Shown: one piece after another, positions 44,667 through 57,744 of the stretch
Layout: each line of letters begins with the position of its first letter
Position numbering within the stretch: position 1 is the stretch's first letter
Source of the DNA: Nitrosovibrio sp. Nv4
GTDB taxonomy: Bacteria; Pseudomonadota; Gammaproteobacteria; Burkholderiales; Nitrosomonadaceae
DNA length: 64,000 nucleotides
Direction of reading: 5' to 3'
Assembly (NCBI RefSeq): GCF_900215485.1
Contig: NZ_OCMZ01000001.1
Location: 1,364,001-1,428,000 of the forward strand
The notes under the pieces: generated by a model
Database searches by the model: none
Told to the model about the DNA's origin: nothing
The model's input: the letters and a program-made list of their open reading frames with translations, nothing else
Program-made: the position numbers and the translations under genes

Positions 44667-44993
44667 TTATCCTGCTTTCCGCGCCGCCTTTTCATCGATT
44701 CCGGAAATTCCCTCACGGCGCCGCAATTCATTCAGTACATCATGCGGTCCCAGATCATGGTGAGCCAATAACACCAGGCAGTGAAACCACAGATCGGCAG
44801 TCTCGCGGACAACGTGCGATTTATCGCCGTCTTTCGCGGCCAGCAACACCTCCGCCGACTCTTCCGCAATTTTTTTCAGTATCTTGTCCTGTCCTTCGTG
44901 CAGCAGTTTAGCCACGTAGGAAGTGGTGGGATCAGCATCCTTTCGGGCCTCGATAGTCTGAGCCACACGGTCAAGAATAGCCGGATCGGTCAT
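44667..44993 (-). CDS. hisE: phosphoribosyl-ATP pyrophosphatase
   Basis: 108-residue HisE, second step of histidine synthesis (PR-ATP to PR-AMP). The MazG-like helical motif [37 protein letters not shown] holds the acidic metal ligands. It overlaps hisI by four bases; in many bacteria the two are fused, here they are separate. Confidence 0.96.
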   Translation of the reverse strand: MTDPAILDRVAQTIEARKDADPTTSYVAKLLHEGQDKILKKIAEESAEVLLAAKDGDKSHVVRETADLWFHCLVLLAHHDLGPHDVLNELRRREGISGIDEKAARKAG

Positions 44994-45379
44994 TTCCTGT
45001 AGATCTCTTCAGGGCTCTTGATTACCGGCGCAGCGACGGTCCATTGGCCATCTTCCAGTTTGTTAAAAAAACAATTATGTCTGCCGGTATGACAAGCGAT
45101 GCCGCCAACTTGTTCCACAGCCAACAAAAGGACGTCAGCGTCACAATCCAGCCGGATTTCCTTTACTTTCTGTACGTGCCCGGATTCCTCGCCTTTGTGC
45201 CAGAGTTTCTTGCGGGAACGGGACCAGTAATGGGCCTCGCTGGTTTGCACAGTAAGCTTCAGTGCCGTTCGATTCATCCAGGCAACCATCAGTACCTTAT
45301 TGCTGGCGGCTTCTTGCGTCACGACCTGCACCAATCCATCGTCGGACCAGTTTATCTTGTTCAGCCAAATATCAGACAT
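44990..45379 (-). CDS. hisI: phosphoribosyl-AMP cyclohydrolase
   Basis: 129-residue HisI, third step. The conserved [47 protein letters not shown] (metal site) and [14 protein letters not shown] (zinc cysteines) are all present. Confidence 0.96.
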   Translation of the reverse strand: MSDIWLNKINWSDDGLVQVVTQEAASNKVLMVAWMNRTALKLTVQTSEAHYWSRSRKKLWHKGEESGHVQKVKEIRLDCDADVLLLAVEQVGGIACHTGRHNCFFNKLEDGQWTVAAPVIKSPEEIYRK

Positions 45380-45426
45380 AGATATGCTTGAGAATCAGAT
45401 TATCAAATTTTATTAATTCTAGTACA

Positions 45427-46185
45427 CTACAACCGGACTTCAATGCCGTGTTGCGCCATATACTCTTTGGCCTGGCGTATAGTGTATTCGCCGAAGTGGA
45501 AAATACTTGCTGCCAACACGGCATCAGCATGGCCCTCCACGATTCCCTCCACCAGGTGGTGCAAATTGCCTACGCCGCCACTGGCGATCACCGGCACATC
45601 CACCGCATCCGATACCGCGCGAGTCAGCGCCAGATCAAAACCGTTACGGGTACCATCTTTATCCATACTGGTCAGCAATATTTCGCCCGCACCCAGGGAT
45701 TGCATTTTCTTCGCCCACTCGACCGCATTCAGACCGGTAGCCTTGCGTCCTCCGTGAGTAAATACTTCCCAGTCGTTACCCACTCGCTTGGCGTCTATCG
45801 CCACCACAATACACTGAGAGCCGTAACGGTCTGCAGCGTCCGCCACCAGTTTGGGATTCTCGACCGCTGACGTGTTGATGCTTACTTTGTCCGCCCCCGC
45901 ATTCAGTAGCCGGCGCACGTCCTCTACCTTGCGAACGCCGCCACCGACAGTTAAAGGAATGAACACCTGGGCAGCGACTTCTTCGATGATTTGCAAGATC
46001 AGATCCCTGTTATCAGAACTGGCCGTGATGTCGAGAAAGGTCAGTTCATCCGCTCCCTGATCATCGTAGCGGCGCGATATTTCAACGGGATCACCTGCAT
46101 CCTGAAGCCCCACAAAATTGACGCCCTTGACAACGCGTCCATTTGTAACGTCAAGACAGGGGATGATACGCTTGGCAAGACCCAT
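45427..46185 (-). CDS. hisF: imidazole glycerol phosphate synthase, cyclase subunit
   Basis: 252-residue (beta/alpha)8 barrel that with HisH forms IGP and AICAR. Catalytic D11 in IPCLDVTNG and D130 in VVAIDAKRV are present, as are both phosphate-binding GG motifs. The 246 bases between it and hisA contain no gene that I can support. Confidence 0.97.
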   Translation of the reverse strand: MGLAKRIIPCLDVTNGRVVKGVNFVGLQDAGDPVEISRRYDDQGADELTFLDITASSDNRDLILQIIEEVAAQVFIPLTVGGGVRKVEDVRRLLNAGADKVSINTSAVENPKLVADAADRYGSQCIVVAIDAKRVGNDWEVFTHGGRKATGLNAVEWAKKMQSLGAGEILLTSMDKDGTRNGFDLALTRAVSDAVDVPVIASGGVGNLHHLVEGIVEGHADAVLAASIFHFGEYTIRQAKEYMAQHGIEVRL

Positions 46186-46431
46186 GAGATACCTTTATAA
46201 AACTAGTGAGCATCCGTTTTGCGAATTGCTTACGTCGCTTTTGCAACTCAAGCTGGCAACTCGGATGACAATGAATTCCCTTGGAACTTCCAATTTAATT
46301 TATATTCAGGTATCAACAAGAGTAGGGGTGCTCTGCCGTAAAAGGAACACAGCTATAGAAAGGATGGCCGTGAACGGAAAACAGAGTGCCGTGATTTTAC
46401 CTTTGAACGGAACGGATAATGAACCTCTTCA

Positions 46432-47202
46432 TCAGGAGAGGGTTGTATCCCGGATGCCCTTTTTCATGCTTAGCTCATCCGCAAGTGCTTGTGCCAACTT
46501 GAAGTCCAGGGTGCCTTCGTAAATTGCCCGCCCCGTGATTGCGCCTGTGATACCTTCCCACTCGATTTCGCAGAGGGCTTTGACGTCGTCGAGATTGCTC
46601 ACACCGCCGCTTGCAATGACAGGGATGGTCAGCGCCCGGGCCAGTTCCATCGTCGCCTGAATATTGACGCCGCTTAACATACCATCGCGCCCGATATCGG
46701 TATAGATGATCGCTTCGACCCCGTAATCCTCAAATTTTTTCGCGAGATCCACTACGTCATGGCCGGTCACTTTAGACCAGCCATTGACAGCCACCTTGCC
46801 ATCCTTCGCATCCAGTCCCACCATGATATGACCAGGGAACGCGTTGCAGGCATCGTGCAGGAACCCCGGTGTTTTTACCGCCGCGGTACCGATAATAATA
46901 TAAGTAATGCCATCGTCGAGATAACGTTCGATGGTTTCGAGATCGCGTATGCCGCCGCCGAGTTGAGTCGGAATTTCATCACCGATGGCTTCAACAATGT
47001 CGCGAATGGCCGGTTCGTTCTTCGGCCTGCCGGCAAACGCGCCGTTGAGGTCCACCAAATGCAGTCGGCGCGCGCCCTGATCCAGCCAATGCCTGGCCAT
47101 GGCGCCAGGTTCTTCCGAAAATACAGTAGCGTTTTCCATGACACCTTGTTTCAGGCGTACGCAGTGACCGTCTTTCAGGTCTATCGCAGGAATGATCAGC
47201 AT
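46432..47202 (-). CDS. hisA: ProFAR isomerase
   Basis: 256-residue barrel that isomerises ProFAR to PRFAR, paralogue of HisF. Catalytic D8 in IPAIDLKDG and the second aspartate in [10 protein letters not shown] (near residue 129) are present. 32 bases after hisH. Confidence 0.97.
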   Translation of the reverse strand: MLIIPAIDLKDGHCVRLKQGVMENATVFSEEPGAMARHWLDQGARRLHLVDLNGAFAGRPKNEPAIRDIVEAIGDEIPTQLGGGIRDLETIERYLDDGITYIIIGTAAVKTPGFLHDACNAFPGHIMVGLDAKDGKVAVNGWSKVTGHDVVDLAKKFEDYGVEAIIYTDIGRDGMLSGVNIQATMELARALTIPVIASGGVSNLDDVKALCEIEWEGITGAITGRAIYEGTLDFKLAQALADELSMKKGIRDTTLS

Positions 47203-47234
47203 TTCAGTCGGGATTGAATTTGATATGAGAGGGG

Positions 47235-47945
47235 TTATAAGCTCGCCTGGAATTGCTTATCTGTTCTTGATGCAGGTTTCCATCGTACAAAGTTGCTTAG
47301 CAGCGTCAGTCCCGCTTCGTGGCTTTTTTCCGGATGAAACTGGACAGCAAAAATATTATCCTTTGCCACTGCGCAAGTAAACGGAGCACGGTAAAGACTG
47401 AATGCCGCTACCTGTACCGGATTGGCAGTTTCCACATAATAGCTGTGCACGAAATAGAAGCGCGTATCGGTGGGAATGCCTGCCCACAGAGGATGCTCAG
47501 TGGTTTGATGAACTTCGTTCCAACCCATGTGGGGCACCTTGAGCCTCTGCCCATGAGTATCCGGGGTTCCACCAGTCTCACTGGCCTTATTGGTGTCCGC
47601 CATCGCCACGGGAGGAAAACGACGTACCTTGCCGGGCACAATGCCGAGGCCTTTTACATTGCCTTCCTCGCTACTGTCGAACAACATTTGCAGGCCGATG
47701 CAGATGCCGAGAAACGGCTTGTTCATCGCAGCATCCAGCACCGCTTCGCGCAATCCGCGCATATCCAGTTCGCGCAGGCAGTCCGGCATTGCCCCCTGAC
47801 CGGGAACCACAACGCGGTCAGCCTTTCGCACCACTTCGGGGTCGTCGGTGACAGTGATGGTGGCCGTGGGAGCTACATGCTCCAGCGCTTTAGACACTGA
47901 GCGCAAATTACCCATGCCGTAGTCAACAATTGCAATATCAGTCAT
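47235..47945 (-). CDS. hisH: imidazole glycerol phosphate synthase, glutaminase subunit
   Basis: 236-residue class I glutamine amidotransferase. Nucleophile Cys in [11 protein letters not shown], His-Glu in [10 protein letters not shown] near the C-terminus. ATG at 47945 gives the standard [16 protein letters not shown]; a TTG three codons upstream is possible. It is somewhat long because of an insert near residues 115-130 ([15 protein letters not shown]). Confidence 0.96.
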   Translation of the reverse strand: MTDIAIVDYGMGNLRSVSKALEHVAPTATITVTDDPEVVRKADRVVVPGQGAMPDCLRELDMRGLREAVLDAAMNKPFLGICIGLQMLFDSSEEGNVKGLGIVPGKVRRFPPVAMADTNKASETGGTPDTHGQRLKVPHMGWNEVHQTTEHPLWAGIPTDTRFYFVHSYYVETANPVQVAAFSLYRAPFTCAVAKDNIFAVQFHPEKSHEAGLTLLSNFVRWKPASRTDKQFQASL

Positions 47946-47971
47946 ACAGGGCAAATGAGAAGTGATAAAGC

Positions 47972-48559
47972 TTACAAGGAACCTTTGGTGGACGGAATTG
48001 TGCCATCTGCACGGGGGTCGGTTTCCATTGCCATGCGCAACGCACGGCCAAACGCCTTGAATACCGTTTCCGCCTGGTGATGGGCGTTGCGGCCGGAGAG
48101 GTTATCAATATGCAATGTCACCATGGCATGGTTGACAAACCCCTGGAAAAACTCGGCGATCAAATCAACATCAAACTCGCCAATCCGGGCACGTACAAAC
48201 TCGACGTTGAATTCCATGCCGGGACGGCCCGAAAGATCCACCACCACCCGCGACAATGCTTCGTCCAACGGTACATAAGCGTGACCGTAGCGGCGCAAAC
48301 CTTTTTTATCTCCGACGGCTTGCGTGAATGCCTGTCCAAATGTGATGCCGATATCCTCCACGGTATGATGGGCATCGATATGCAGATCTCCCTTGGCTGC
48401 AATCTCCAGGTCAATCATGCCGTGACGCGCTATCTGATCCAGCATGTGATCGAGAAATGGCACGCCCGTGTCCAGTATTGCTTTTCCGGTTCCATCCAGA
48501 TTGGCTTTGAGGCTGATCTGGGTTTCCAGGGTATTGCGGTTGACTTGAGCCTGACGCAT
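47972..48559 (-). CDS. hisB: imidazoleglycerol-phosphate dehydratase
   Basis: 195-residue monofunctional dehydratase, without the phosphatase domain fused in enterobacteria. The two metal-binding motifs [13 protein letters not shown] and [12 protein letters not shown] and the later matching pair (around [21 protein letters not shown]) are present. Confidence 0.97.
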   Translation of the reverse strand: MRQAQVNRNTLETQISLKANLDGTGKAILDTGVPFLDHMLDQIARHGMIDLEIAAKGDLHIDAHHTVEDIGITFGQAFTQAVGDKKGLRRYGHAYVPLDEALSRVVVDLSGRPGMEFNVEFVRARIGEFDVDLIAEFFQGFVNHAMVTLHIDNLSGRNAHHQAETVFKAFGRALRMAMETDPRADGTIPSTKGSL

Positions 48560-48571
48560 GAGTGAAATAAT

Positions 48572-49663
48572 TTAATCGTTCGGTTTCTTGAGCGAGGTTT
48601 GCAGCGCCTCTAAGAATTGCGCGTTTTCATCGGGAGTTCCCACCGTTACACGCAGGCAATTTGTCAGTAGCGGGTGTGAGCCGTCGAGATTCTTGATCAA
48701 TACAGCGCGATTCTTGAGTTCCTGAAACACTAATCCAGCGTTATTTCCCTGGTTCACGCGGAATAAAATAAAGTTTGCATCCGTCGGAAAAACTTCAATG
48801 CCATCCAGCGTCGCCAGGTTTTCACTCATCGCTGCCCGCTCAATCTTGATCGCCGCAGCCTGTTGCAGCAGGACATCGCCATGCTGCAACACCTTTTCCG
48901 TGACAAGTTGAGTAATGATTCCCACATTATACGGCAAACGCAGTTTTTCCAACTGTATAAGCCACTCTGGCCGTCCGGCCAGAAGCCCAAGCCTTAAACC
49001 GGCCAGCCCCGACTTGGAGAGCGTGCGCATCAATAACAGATTGGGGTGCTGCACCAACTCGCCCATGAAGCTCGCACCGGCGAAGGCATGGTAAGCCTCA
49101 TCCACAACTACAACACCGGGAGCAGCGTCAATAATACGTGAGATTCCGGCGGCGTCAAACAGGTTGCCGGTAGGGTTATTGGGGTAGGCAATGAAAATTA
49201 CCGCTGGCTGGTGCCGCGCGATGGCATCGAGCGTCCCTGCCACATCAAGCGAGAAATCAGGGTTTAACGGCACCCCCGCATAAGTCATCCCGGTGAAAGT
49301 CGCGATCATGCGAAACATGACAAACGCAGGCTCGACACTCATCAACACGGCGCCCGGTCTTGCGCAGGCCAACGCGATGATCTGTATGATCTCGTCCGAA
49401 CCATTGCCCAGCATGATATCCATGCCATCGGGGACCGCCAGCGCTTCGCGCAACGCGGCCTTGAGCGAAACAGCACTAGGATCAGGATATCGGTTAATCG
49501 GCGCATCCCCCGCCAACCGCGCGATTTCATCGCGCAATCTGGCTGGCAGGGAATAAGGGTTCTCCATCGCATCCAGCTTCACCATGCCCGTTGCGGGCGG
49601 CACGTGATAGGCGGAGAGTGCAAGAATCTCCGGGCGGATGATTTGGTCGGGCGGTCTGCGCAT
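48572..49663 (-). CDS. hisC: histidinol-phosphate aminotransferase
   Basis: 363-residue class II-type PLP aminotransferase. PLP lysine K217 in [13 protein letters not shown], aspartate in [11 protein letters not shown], and YPNNPTGN are visible. Twelve bases before hisB. Confidence 0.97.
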   Translation of the reverse strand: MRRPPDQIIRPEILALSAYHVPPATGMVKLDAMENPYSLPARLRDEIARLAGDAPINRYPDPSAVSLKAALREALAVPDGMDIMLGNGSDEIIQIIALACARPGAVLMSVEPAFVMFRMIATFTGMTYAGVPLNPDFSLDVAGTLDAIARHQPAVIFIAYPNNPTGNLFDAAGISRIIDAAPGVVVVDEAYHAFAGASFMGELVQHPNLLLMRTLSKSGLAGLRLGLLAGRPEWLIQLEKLRLPYNVGIITQLVTEKVLQHGDVLLQQAAAIKIERAAMSENLATLDGIEVFPTDANFILFRVNQGNNAGLVFQELKNRAVLIKNLDGSHPLLTNCLRVTVGTPDENAQFLEALQTSLKKPND

Positions 49664-49750
49664 CTTGGCGTTTTATACGGTTTTATTTATGATTCATTTG
49701 GCATCAGTAGCCAACATGGTATCTTTACTCATAGAAAAGATACGATTCTC

Positions 49751-51064
49751 TTACGTCGCCAATTTTTTCTTGTATCGATATTCCGCCGACATCGCATGGG
49801 CCTGCAAACCCTCCCCATGAGCCAGGATGGAAGCAATTGCACCAAGTCTTGCCGAACCCTGCTCCGACACTTGAATAATGCTGCTGCGTTTCTGGAAATC
49901 GTACACGCCCAACGGTGATGAAAAGCGCGCGGTACGGGACGTGGGCAGGACGTGATTGGGGCCGGCGCAGTAATCGCCAAGCGCTTCGGAAGTATGACGT
50001 CCCAGAAAGATGGCGCCGGCGTGCCTGATTTTCTCCGCCCATTTTTCCGGCTGCTCAACCGATAATTCAAGATGTTCCGGCGCGATACGATTAGCGATGG
50101 TGCAGGCTTCATCCAAGTCGCGTACCTGGATCAAGGCGCCGCGGCTTTCGAGCGAAGCCTTTATTACGGCCTTGCGTGGCATGGTTTCCAACTGGCGATC
50201 AATACTTGCCGCCACCGCGTTAATGAAATGGGGGTCGGGAGAAAGCAGAATTGCCTGTGCCATCTCATCGTGCTCGGCTTGCGAAAATAAATCCATCGCG
50301 ATCCAATCGGGATTTGTCTTGCCATCGCAAATCACCAGAATCTCCGAAGGTCCTGCCAGCATATCGATACCCACGATTCCAAATACGCTGCGCTTGGCGG
50401 CCGCCACATAGGCGTTGCCGGGGCCGACAATCTTGTCCACCTGCGGCACAGCCTTGGTGCCGTAGGCCAGCGCTGCAATGGCTTGGGCACCGCCTATGGT
50501 AAAGACTCGGTCAACCTCGCAAATCGCTGCGGCAGCGAGCACCAGATCGTTTGTCTCACCGCCGGAAGCCGGTGTGACCATGATGAGTTCGCGCACGCCC
50601 GCCACCTTGGCGGGAATGGCATTCATCAGCACCGATGAAGGATAGGATGCCTTGCCGCCGGGAACATATAAGCCGACACGATCCAGCGGCGTTATTTTCT
50701 GGCCGAGCAGCGTACCGTCGGGCTCCGTATAGCTCCAGGATTGCGCCTGTTGTTTTTCATGGTAGACGCGCACCCGTTGAGCCGCTTGCTCCAGGGCGTC
50801 GCGCTGATCCGCGGGCAGCTTCCGCAGAGCTTCCTGCAAGCGATCCTGTGGTAATTCAAGCTCCGCCGCGGAGGCTGCATTCAGATGATCGAAACGGCGC
50901 GTATATTCCAGCAGGGCTTCATCTCCCCGCTTCTTTATATTGGCAAGAATGTCCGCGATAGTTGCGTCCAGTTTCGCATCCTGGGCGTTTTCAAAGGCCA
51001 GCAGTTTCGATAGCGCTTCATCGAAGATGGCATCGGTTGAAGACAGCCGTTTAATTTGTATCAT
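49751..51064 (-). CDS. hisD: histidinol dehydrogenase
   Basis: 437-residue zinc enzyme doing the last two oxidations to histidine. [26 protein letters not shown], the zinc-site [10 protein letters not shown] and the catalytic pair in [10 protein letters not shown] are intact. Confidence 0.97.
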   Translation of the reverse strand: MIQIKRLSSTDAIFDEALSKLLAFENAQDAKLDATIADILANIKKRGDEALLEYTRRFDHLNAASAAELELPQDRLQEALRKLPADQRDALEQAAQRVRVYHEKQQAQSWSYTEPDGTLLGQKITPLDRVGLYVPGGKASYPSSVLMNAIPAKVAGVRELIMVTPASGGETNDLVLAAAAICEVDRVFTIGGAQAIAALAYGTKAVPQVDKIVGPGNAYVAAAKRSVFGIVGIDMLAGPSEILVICDGKTNPDWIAMDLFSQAEHDEMAQAILLSPDPHFINAVAASIDRQLETMPRKAVIKASLESRGALIQVRDLDEACTIANRIAPEHLELSVEQPEKWAEKIRHAGAIFLGRHTSEALGDYCAGPNHVLPTSRTARFSSPLGVYDFQKRSSIIQVSEQGSARLGAIASILAHGEGLQAHAMSAEYRYKKKLAT

Positions 51065-51122
51065 GAGAAGAAGTTCGGTTTTCGTTGGCTTGCAGTTTGC
51101 GACGTTATTCCTGATTCATTAT

Positions 51123-51767
51123 TTATTTCGCGATGGAGGCAGAGAAAGCTTCCAGCATTGGCTGAATTGTATGCCGCTTCAATTTCAGTGCTGCCTGGTT
51201 GATGATCAACCGTGCCGAAATGGGCATGATCTCTTCGACCGCCTTGAGATTATTGGCCTTCAGCGTATTGCCGCTGGAAACCAGATCCACAATTGCATCC
51301 GCCAATCCAACCAGTGGCGCCAATTCCATAGAACCGTAGAGCTTGATGAGATCCACATGCATGCCTTTGCCCGCAAAGTGTTCACGCGCCGTCTGTAAAT
51401 ATTTGGTCGCGACGCGTACCCTTGCTCCCTGGCGAACAGCGGATTCGTAATCGAAATCATCGCGTACCGCCACCATCATGCGGCAGCGAGCGATATTCAG
51501 GTCCAGCGGCTGATAAAGCCCCGCACCGCCGTGTTCCAGCAATACGTCCTTTCCGGCGATACCCATATCCGCGGCGCCATATTGCACATAGGTCGGCACA
51601 TCCGATGCCCGGACGATGATAAGCCGCACGTTATCGCAATTGGTAGCAAGGATCAGTTTGCGCGATGTTTCCGGATCATCCAGCGCGACAATACCTGCCG
51701 CTTTCAACAACGGTGCGGTATCGTCAAAAATGCGGCCCTTGGAAAGGGCGATGGTGATGCTCGTCAT
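51123..51767 (-). CDS. hisG: ATP phosphoribosyltransferase, short form
   Basis: 214-residue HisG, the committed step of histidine synthesis. It begins [21 protein letters not shown] and has the PRPP motif [25 protein letters not shown]. It lacks the C-terminal regulatory domain, so by family knowledge it needs HisZ, which is not in this window. The ATG at 51767 is preferred to a longer open frame reaching 52082, which overlaps lpd. First gene of the his cluster; the 205-base gap behind it shows no clear terminator. Confidence 0.96.
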   Translation of the reverse strand: MTSITIALSKGRIFDDTAPLLKAAGIVALDDPETSRKLILATNCDNVRLIIVRASDVPTYVQYGAADMGIAGKDVLLEHGGAGLYQPLDLNIARCRMMVAVRDDFDYESAVRQGARVRVATKYLQTAREHFAGKGMHVDLIKLYGSMELAPLVGLADAIVDLVSSGNTLKANNLKAVEEIMPISARLIINQAALKLKRHTIQPMLEAFSASIAK

Positions 51768-51972
51768 GGAGAATTCTTCAAAACCGCATTTTACTCCAAA
51801 CAAGCTGTGGAGATTTGTTGGGCAACACTGGAAAGACGAATGACCGCGCCATCGTTCCATACGGGACAAATCGATGGTGCTGCGTTCTCGTTGCCCAAGT
51901 ATTTGTTTGTATTCTGAGAAAATCGGGAAAGACAAAAATGCCTGGCAGCGCGAATTCAAACCCGCTAATGCG

Positions 51973-53433
51973 TCATATGTGGATTGCGCGTTTATCCGTT
52001 CCCAGCGCAGCCTCATGCAATACTTCCGAAAGCGAGGGATGGGCGTGAACGATGCGGGCGATGTCTTCACTGCTGGCCGCAAATTCCATCGCCACTACCG
52101 CTTCGGCGATCATTTCGGAAACGTAGGGGCCGATCATGTGGATACCCAGAATTCGGTCGGTTTCCGCGTCCGCCAGTACTTTGACGAAGCCACCCGTCTC
52201 TCCGAGCGCGCGTGCGCGGCCGTTAGCCATGAAAGGAAACTGTCCCGCTTTATATTGAACCCCTGCCGCTTTCAACTCCTGCTCGTTTTTGCCCACCCAG
52301 GCAATTTCTGGCGAGGTGTAGATTACCCATGGGATTGTGCCTAAATTTACGTGTCCCCCGTGCCCAGCGATGGTTTCGGCAACCGCCACGCCTTCCTCAG
52401 AAGCCTTATGCGCAAGCATGGGTCCGCGCACTACGTCTCCTACGGCATATACATCAGGCAGATTAGTGCTGCAATTGCTGTTTACTTCAATGTAACCGCG
52501 ATCATCCAATTTCAGCCCGATATCTTCCGCTCCCAGTCCAGCGGTGTTCGGAACGCGGCCGACCGCGATAATCAGTTTATCCACTTCCAGTTTTTGCGCG
52601 CTCCCTCCGGTATTCTCGGCGTCGGTATACTCAACCGTGATACTTTTTTTGTTGGTTTTGATCCCGCTTATTTTGATACCGGTTTGTATGACCAGACCTG
52701 ATTCTCTGGTGAAGATTTTTCGCGCCTCTTTTGCCACTTGCTCATCGGCCGCCGAAAGAAATCCGGGTAGTGCTTCAAGAATGGTGACTTCCGAACCGAG
52801 TCTCCGCCACAGGCTGCCCATTTCCAGGCCGATCACGCCCGCCCCAATCACACCCAGCCGCTGAGGCGCCTCTGTCATTGCCAGCGCGCCGGTATTGTCC
52901 AGTATTCGCTCATTGTCCACAGGCGCGAACGGCAATGTCCGGGGTATTGAGCCCGTGGCGATGATGATGTGTTTTGCCTCGATGGTGTCGGTCTTGTCTC
53001 CGTTTTTCACTTCGATTTGCCAGAGATTATGAGTGCCGCTCCCGTCTTTGCTGCTCTTGAGCAAAGTTCCATGCCCATGCATCGATGCGATTTTATTTTT
53101 TTTCAGTAGCATGGCAACGCCGCCGGTGAAGCCCGCGACAATTTTGTCCTTGCGCGACATCATTACCGGGATGTCCACCGAGAGGCCTTCCATTTTGATT
53201 CCGTGAGCAGAGAATTTATGCGCAGCACGTTCGTAATTCTCGGACGATTCAAGGAGCGCCTTTGACGGAATGCAGCCGACATTCAGGCAGGTTCCGCCAA
53301 GGCTGGGTTTGCCCTGTGGATTTTTCCACTCATCTATACAAACGGTAGTGAGCCCTAATTGGGCGCAACGAATTGCCGCCACATAGCCGCCGGGGCCCGC
53401 GCCGATTACCGCGACATCAAAAGATTTCGACAT
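51973..53433 (-). CDS. lpd: dihydrolipoamide dehydrogenase (E3)
   Basis: 486-residue flavoprotein that reoxidises lipoamide in the 2-oxoglutarate dehydrogenase complex. FAD motif [12 protein letters not shown] (residues 9-20), redox disulfide C49/C54 in [16 protein letters not shown] motif [13 protein letters not shown], and the C-terminal [15 protein letters not shown] with the catalytic His-Glu. ATG at 53433; a GTG three codons earlier is possible. Confidence 0.97.
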   Translation of the reverse strand: MSKSFDVAVIGAGPGGYVAAIRCAQLGLTTVCIDEWKNPQGKPSLGGTCLNVGCIPSKALLESSENYERAAHKFSAHGIKMEGLSVDIPVMMSRKDKIVAGFTGGVAMLLKKNKIASMHGHGTLLKSSKDGSGTHNLWQIEVKNGDKTDTIEAKHIIIATGSIPRTLPFAPVDNERILDNTGALAMTEAPQRLGVIGAGVIGLEMGSLWRRLGSEVTILEALPGFLSAADEQVAKEARKIFTRESGLVIQTGIKISGIKTNKKSITVEYTDAENTGGSAQKLEVDKLIIAVGRVPNTAGLGAEDIGLKLDDRGYIEVNSNCSTNLPDVYAVGDVVRGPMLAHKASEEGVAVAETIAGHGGHVNLGTIPWVIYTSPEIAWVGKNEQELKAAGVQYKAGQFPFMANGRARALGETGGFVKVLADAETDRILGIHMIGPYVSEMIAEAVVAMEFAASSEDIARIVHAHPSLSEVLHEAALGTDKRAIHI

Positions 53434-53511
53434 ATTTTTCACTCATGCAAAAACAGGGAAACAGACCTAAGCAAATCTGTTTCCCGGAACCGTGATTTAC
53501 GCTTAATGGCT

Positions 53512-54828
53512 TCAGGCTTCCAGCAACGGGCTCATTGGATATTCCAGTGCCTCTTTCATTGCCACTAAAGAAAGCACTGCTTCGCGCCCGTCCACGATCC
53601 GGTGATCATAAGAAAGTGCGAGATAACACATAGGACGGATCACCACTTGCCCATTCTCGGCCACTGGACGCTCTTTCGTGGCATGAATGCCCAGAATCGC
53701 ACTCTGCGGCGGATTGATGATGGGGGTTGAAAGCATCGAGCCGAACACTCCGCCATTGGTGATCGAGAAGGTCCCCCCGGTCAACTCTTCAATGGTTAGT
53801 TTACCGTTCAGAGCGCGTTTGCCGAAATCAGCAATCTGCCTTTCAATTTCCGCTTGAGATAGAGAGTCTGCGTCGCGAATAATCGGAACCACCAATCCGC
53901 GCGGGCTGCTTACGGCGATGCCTATGTCGTAATAGCCATGGTAGACGATATCGTTTCCGTCAACCGACGCATTGACAATGGGGAATTTTTTCAGCGCTGC
54001 GACCGCCGCCTTGACAAAAAAAGACATAATGCCGAGCTTGACGCCATGCTCTTTCTCGAATTTTTCCTTGTAGCGGGCACGCAGATCCATGACCGCCTGC
54101 ATGTTGACTTCGTTGAAAGTGGTGAGTATCGCGGCGGTGGATTGCGATTGTACGAGCCGCTCGGCGATGCGCGCCCGCAGTCGCGACATGGGCACCCTTT
54201 GTTCGGTGCGATTGCCCGCACGCGCAGGCGCGGCTGCTGTGGAAACGGGCGGGGCTGCCGGAGAGACCGGGGAGGATGGCTGGACAGAAGAAGCACGTTT
54301 TTTTTCCACATGGGCCGCTACATCTTCCTTGGTGATGCGACCGTCCCGTCCGCTGCCCTTGATGGAACTGATTTCCTCTGCCGTGAGATTTGCCTGTGCC
54401 GCCATATTCTGTGCGGCGGGCATCATCACCGGGGCTTCCGTGGTGGCTGAGGGTGGCGCCGAGACGGATTCTGCACCCGATGGGGCCACACCCGGCGCTG
54501 CGGCCGCTTTGGTATCAGCTGGAGCTGCTTCGCCCCCAGTTGGCACGGCTTCGGCCTCAGCCGAAGCGACTTCAGCCTCCGCTGCGGCAGCTTCGGTGTC
54601 TATGGTGGCGATGATTTCGCCGCCTGCCACTGTCGTTCCATCCCCCTTGATGATTTTTGTCAGCACTCCCGTAGCGGGCGCCGGCAATTCGAGCACGACT
54701 TTATCGGTTTCAACATCGATCAGATTTTGATCACGATCAACCTGTTCGCCCTCTTTTTTATGCCATGAAAGTAGAGTGGCTTCCGCTACCGATTCGGATA
54801 GCACGGGAACTTTGACATCGACGAGCAT
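53512..54828 (-). CDS. sucB: dihydrolipoamide succinyltransferase (E2 of 2-oxoglutarate dehydrogenase)
   Basis: 438 residues. One N-terminal lipoyl domain with lipoylated K43 in [10 protein letters not shown]; an Ala/Glu/Pro-rich linker (about 80-150); the E1/E3-binding domain ([20 protein letters not shown]); a second flexible linker; and the catalytic domain with H409 and D413 in [12 protein letters not shown] at 54828 follows GGGGAAGGA; the longer open frame upstream overlaps sucA and is not coding. Confidence 0.97.
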   Translation of the reverse strand: MLVDVKVPVLSESVAEATLLSWHKKEGEQVDRDQNLIDVETDKVVLELPAPATGVLTKIIKGDGTTVAGGEIIATIDTEAAAAEAEVASAEAEAVPTGGEAAPADTKAAAAPGVAPSGAESVSAPPSATTEAPVMMPAAQNMAAQANLTAEEISSIKGSGRDGRITKEDVAAHVEKKRASSVQPSSPVSPAAPPVSTAAAPARAGNRTEQRVPMSRLRARIAERLVQSQSTAAILTTFNEVNMQAVMDLRARYKEKFEKEHGVKLGIMSFFVKAAVAALKKFPIVNASVDGNDIVYHGYYDIGIAVSSPRGLVVPIIRDADSLSQAEIERQIADFGKRALNGKLTIEELTGGTFSITNGGVFGSMLSTPIINPPQSAILGIHATKERPVAENGQVVIRPMCYLALSYDHRIVDGREAVLSLVAMKEALEYPMSPLLEA

Positions 54829-54845
54829 AATCCTTCCCCTTTGTC

Positions 54846-57713
54846 TTAAATTTCTTCGCGAAACGCCGCCACTATCAGCTCGTTCTGCTGAAAGTTGTGT
54901 TTCGCCAGATACCCTACCGCCGGAGACGCCGACGAGGGGCGGAATGCGCAGCCTAAAACCTGATCGGGACGCTTGTGCCGCATCAGATAGTGCTGGATGC
55001 GATGCCATGCCCCTTGATTGCCGGGCTCTTCCTGACACCAGAGTATATCTTTGGCTTGGGGATAGCGCTCGACTTCAATCTGGAAATCATCATGGGGAAA
55101 GGGATACAATTGCTCGACACGGATAATCGCCACGTCCTTGATTTCATGTTTCCGGCGATAGGCCAGCAGGTCATAATATACCCTCCCGCTGCACGCAATC
55201 ATGCGCCGTACATTTGCGGGATCAAGCTTTTCCACTTCGGGAATGACGTTCTGAAAACCGCCATTAGCGAGATCTTCGAGGCTCGACACTGATTCCTTGT
55301 GCCGCAGCAGACTTTTCGGGCTCATGATGATCAAAGGCTTGCGCAGCGGCCGGATCATTTGGCGCCGAAGCAGATGAAACATCTGTGCGGGCGTGGATGG
55401 AACACAAACCTGGATATTGTATTCCGCACATAACTGCAGATAGCGTTCCGGACGCGCTGAAGAGTGTTCTGGCCCCTGGCCTTCATAGCCATGAGGAAGC
55501 ATCATCACCAGACCGCATAGCCGGCCCCATTTGGCTTCGCCCGACGCGATGAACTGGTCTATCACCACCTGGGCGCCATTGGCGAAATCGCCAAACTGCG
55601 CCTCCCAAACAACCAGTTCATTCGGTTCCGCGGTGGCATAGCCGTATTCGAAGCCGAGTACGGCTTCTTCCGACAATACCGAATCGATTATCACGAAATC
55701 AGCCTGTGCCGGTGCAATGTGCCGCAGAGGAACATATGTGCCTTCGTTCCATCGCTCCCGGTTCTGATCATGCAGTACAGCATGGCGATGAAAAAAAGTC
55801 CCTCGTCCCGAATCCTGTCCCGAGACGCGCACCGCATAGCCGTCCTTCAGAAGCGCCGCATACGCAAGATTTTCAGCCATTCCCCAATCAAGCGGTAGTT
55901 TTCCTTCGCCCATCGAGCGGCGGTCGGCGATGATCTTTTCCACCCGGGCGTGCAGTTTGAATTTTTCCGGAATATCCGTCAGCCGCTGGGCCAGTTTCTT
56001 TAATTCTGTTATCGGCAGCCCGGTCTGCACCTTTGCATCCCACTTGTTATCCTCCAGGAAGGGAGTCCAGTCCACGGCATTCGGTGATTTATAACCATAG
56101 ATTATGGTTTTGTTGGGGTTGCGGCCCGCGTCCATGTCGTCACGATAGGCTTTCATCATCTGCTCAGCCTGGCCGGCACTGATAACACCTTCGCTTTCCA
56201 GCTTATCGGCATAGCGTTTGCGGGTGCCGGGATGGCGGGCAATAATCTTGTACATCAATGGCTGAGTCACCATCGGTTCGTCCTGCTCATTATGGCCAAG
56301 GGTGCGGAAGCAAACCATATCCACGACGACATCCTTATGAAACTTCATCCGGAAGTCCAGCGCGATTTCAGTCACCATGACGACTGCTTCGGGATCGTCA
56401 CCATTGACATGGAAAATAGGCGCCTCAATCATTTTCGACACATCGGTGCAATAAAGTGTGGAACGTGCATCGCGTGGATCGGACGTTGTGAACCCGATCT
56501 GGTTATTGATGATGATATGCACCGTACCGCCAGTCCCGTAGCCGCGCGTCTGCGACAGATTCAGGGTCTCCATTACCACGCCCTGGGCTGAGTATGCGGC
56601 GTCGCCATGCAGCAGCACAGGTAATACCAGATCGCCTTCCCTGTCCTGCAGACGGTGCTGGCGGGCGCGTACGGAGCCTTGAACCACCGGGTCTACAATT
56701 TCCAGATGCGATGGATTGAATGCCAGCGAGAGCCCCATTATCCCGCCAGTTGTGGAGACCGCGGAGGAAAAGCCCTGATGGTATTTGACGTCGCCTTCAG
56801 TCAGTTCGTGCACATGCTTGCCTTCAAATTCCTGGAACAGATCGGCCGGTACCTTGCCCAAGGTATTGACCAGCACGTTAAGCCGTCCGCGATGCGCCAT
56901 GCCGATAACCATCTGCTGCACACCCATCCGGCCGGCGCGCTGCAGCAGATTGTCCAATAACGGGATCAGGCTTTCGCCGCCTTCGCCGGAGAAGCGTTTT
57001 TGCCCCACATAGCGTGTATGCAGATATTTTTCCAGACCTTCCGCCGCATTGAGACGTTCCAGAATGTGGCGTTTATATTCAGCGGGATAATTTGGCTGCG
57101 CGCGCGATCCTTCGATATGATTTTGTATCCAGCGTTTTTGCTCGGTATCGGTAATGTACATATATTCGACGCCGATATTGCCGCAATACGTTTGCCGCAG
57201 GGTCTGCAAAATATCCCCGAGCGGTGCGCGAGGAGGGCCGATCAAGGAACCGGTTCCGAAAACCGTATTCATGTCCGCCTCGGTCAAGCCGTAAAACGCG
57301 GGATCGAGTTCGGAAACATGCGGTTTCTCCTGATGTTTCAGAGGGTCGAGGTCAGCATGGCGCACGCCGAGAAAGCGGTATGCGTTTATCATCTGCAGCA
57401 CCGATACCTGCTTGCGTTCTGTCGTCAGAATGCGCTCGCCCTGAACTGCTTCCTGATCTACTACCTGGCCAGCGCGGCGCGGGTGTTCTTTCGCCAGCCG
57501 GATGAACGATTGGATCACCGGCCCGTGCGGCACATCTCGGATAGCCGGTCCAGCCGGCCCCGTCCCTCCGTTTGCCCGTTGCAGTTTATCGAAATAATTG
57601 TGCCATTCCGATGGAACAGACCCTGGATTCTGGAGGTATTGTTCGTAAAGCCCTTCAACGAAGGGCGCATTCGCACCGAACAGTAGAGAATTCTCGAACA
57701 ACTGCTTCATCAT
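54846..57713 (-). CDS. sucA: 2-oxoglutarate dehydrogenase E1
   Basis: 955-residue thiamine-diphosphate enzyme. It begins [61 protein letters not shown] and the ThDP/Mg region [10 protein letters not shown] with [16 protein letters not shown] are present. GAGG lies 9 bases before the chosen ATG. The gene is intact; whether it works under autotrophic growth, where ammonia oxidisers show little TCA cycling, cannot be seen. Confidence 0.97.
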   Translation of the reverse strand: MMKQLFENSLLFGANAPFVEGLYEQYLQNPGSVPSEWHNYFDKLQRANGGTGPAGPAIRDVPHGPVIQSFIRLAKEHPRRAGQVVDQEAVQGERILTTERKQVSVLQMINAYRFLGVRHADLDPLKHQEKPHVSELDPAFYGLTEADMNTVFGTGSLIGPPRAPLGDILQTLRQTYCGNIGVEYMYITDTEQKRWIQNHIEGSRAQPNYPAEYKRHILERLNAAEGLEKYLHTRYVGQKRFSGEGGESLIPLLDNLLQRAGRMGVQQMVIGMAHRGRLNVLVNTLGKVPADLFQEFEGKHVHELTEGDVKYHQGFSSAVSTTGGIMGLSLAFNPSHLEIVDPVVQGSVRARQHRLQDREGDLVLPVLLHGDAAYSAQGVVMETLNLSQTRGYGTGGTVHIIINNQIGFTTSDPRDARSTLYCTDVSKMIEAPIFHVNGDDPEAVVMVTEIALDFRMKFHKDVVVDMVCFRTLGHNEQDEPMVTQPLMYKIIARHPGTRKRYADKLESEGVISAGQAEQMMKAYRDDMDAGRNPNKTIIYGYKSPNAVDWTPFLEDNKWDAKVQTGLPITELKKLAQRLTDIPEKFKLHARVEKIIADRRSMGEGKLPLDWGMAENLAYAALLKDGYAVRVSGQDSGRGTFFHRHAVLHDQNRERWNEGTYVPLRHIAPAQADFVIIDSVLSEEAVLGFEYGYATAEPNELVVWEAQFGDFANGAQVVIDQFIASGEAKWGRLCGLVMMLPHGYEGQGPEHSSARPERYLQLCAEYNIQVCVPSTPAQMFHLLRRQMIRPLRKPLIIMSPKSLLRHKESVSSLEDLANGGFQNVIPEVEKLDPANVRRMIACSGRVYYDLLAYRRKHEIKDVAIIRVEQLYPFPHDDFQIEVERYPQAKDILWCQEEPGNQGAWHRIQHYLMRHKRPDQVLGCAFRPSSASPAVGYLAKHNFQQNELIVAAFREEI

Positions 57714-57744
57714 GGCCAAAGACCTCGACGTTTGGCAAAGCGGA

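Noticed and set aside
46186-46431. Possible small gene between hisF and hisA
   Set aside because: The plus-strand frame across this gap overlaps both his genes and has no ribosome site or protein-like sequence.
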